From positions 19,621 through 83,620 of the forward strand of contig PLXT01000077.1 in assembly GCA_003151535.1 (NCBI GenBank): a stretch of DNA of 64,000 nt, written 5' to 3'. The notes beneath the pieces were generated by a model that made no database searches, was not told the origin of the DNA, and saw nothing but the letters and a program-made list of their open reading frames with translations. Of the stretch, positions 63,985 through 64,000 are shown one piece after another (within the stretch, counting starts at the first letter, position 1; each line of letters opens with the position of its first letter). The stretch is from Methanobacterium sp. (GTDB lineage Archaea; Methanobacteriota; Methanobacteria; Methanobacteriales; Methanobacteriaceae). Made by a program: the position numbers and the translations under genes.

Positions 63985-64000
63985 ATGATAGATAAAAAAT
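63985..64000 (+). CDS. Possible gene start cut by the window end
   Basis: ATG 63985 follows GGTAGG by 6 bases and reads MIDKK to the window edge. Too short to name; the ribosome site is the only support. Confidence 0.3.

Overview
The window is AT-rich archaeal DNA, almost certainly from a hydrogenotrophic methanogen of the Methanobacteriales (Methanobacterium-like). The evidence is the gene content: O-phosphoseryl-tRNA synthetase (sepS), thiol:fumarate reductase subunit A (tfrA), the F430 enzyme cfbD, coenzyme F390 synthetase, Alba, CTP-dependent riboflavin kinase, 5'-deoxyadenosine deaminase and an MthK-type potassium channel. Ribosome-binding sites are of the GGAGG/GGTGA type, and several genes start at GTG, TTG or even CTG.

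Layout. 1-5 kb: leuA, a response regulator-PAS gene followed by a decayed copy of itself, alba, and a secreted beta-propeller protein. 5-8 kb: a PadR regulator with an ABC-2 exporter (three genes on the minus strand). 8-18 kb: scattered metabolic genes (TIM-barrel protein, DUF362 ferredoxin-like protein, HAD phosphatase, alanine dehydrogenase/ornithine cyclodeaminase family, gatA) mixed with debris: a truncated surface protein, an MFS transporter broken by several frameshifts, and a 53-residue small ORF. 18-32 kb: a domain-swapped CobQ/CbiA-like protein, ribK-ribB, sepS/tfrA (divergent), tRNA-Arg, a run of minus-strand genes (nucleotidyltransferase-cupin fusion, hisH, a PurM-related protein, a pilin-like protein and a PAP2-like membrane protein), cfbD, sfsA and the MthK-like channel.

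32-43 kb is the most distinctive part. A complete iron-only (Fe-Fe) nitrogenase operon, anfH-nifI1-nifI2-anfD-anfG-anfK (36.2-41.2 kb), has a clear TATA box and a hairpin at the predicted transcript start. It is followed by a translationally coupled pair (class I glutamine amidotransferase plus a pyridoxamine-oxidase-like flavin protein) behind two hairpins. No nifB, nifE or nifN lies in the window, so cofactor assembly must rely on genes elsewhere. The cluster is flanked by long, gene-poor spacers that hold a tRNA-like 5' fragment and possible gene remnants, as expected of an accessory region set into a housekeeping backbone.

43-64 kb is a conserved housekeeping block: ychF, cbiE, a DUF2115 protein, arsA, nadE, cutA, leuS, a frameshifted acetyltransferase, a fumarylacetoacetate-hydrolase-family gene, hisG, dadD, a HAD hydrolase, F390 synthetase, truD, a 47-residue YHS protein, the copper ATPase copA, an amidohydrolase and a DUF5518 membrane protein. 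Functional themes are amino-acid synthesis (leuA, hisG, hisH), cofactors (cfbD, cbiE, ribB, ribK, nadE), aminoacyl-tRNA supply (gatA, sepS, leuS), nitrogen fixation and copper handling.
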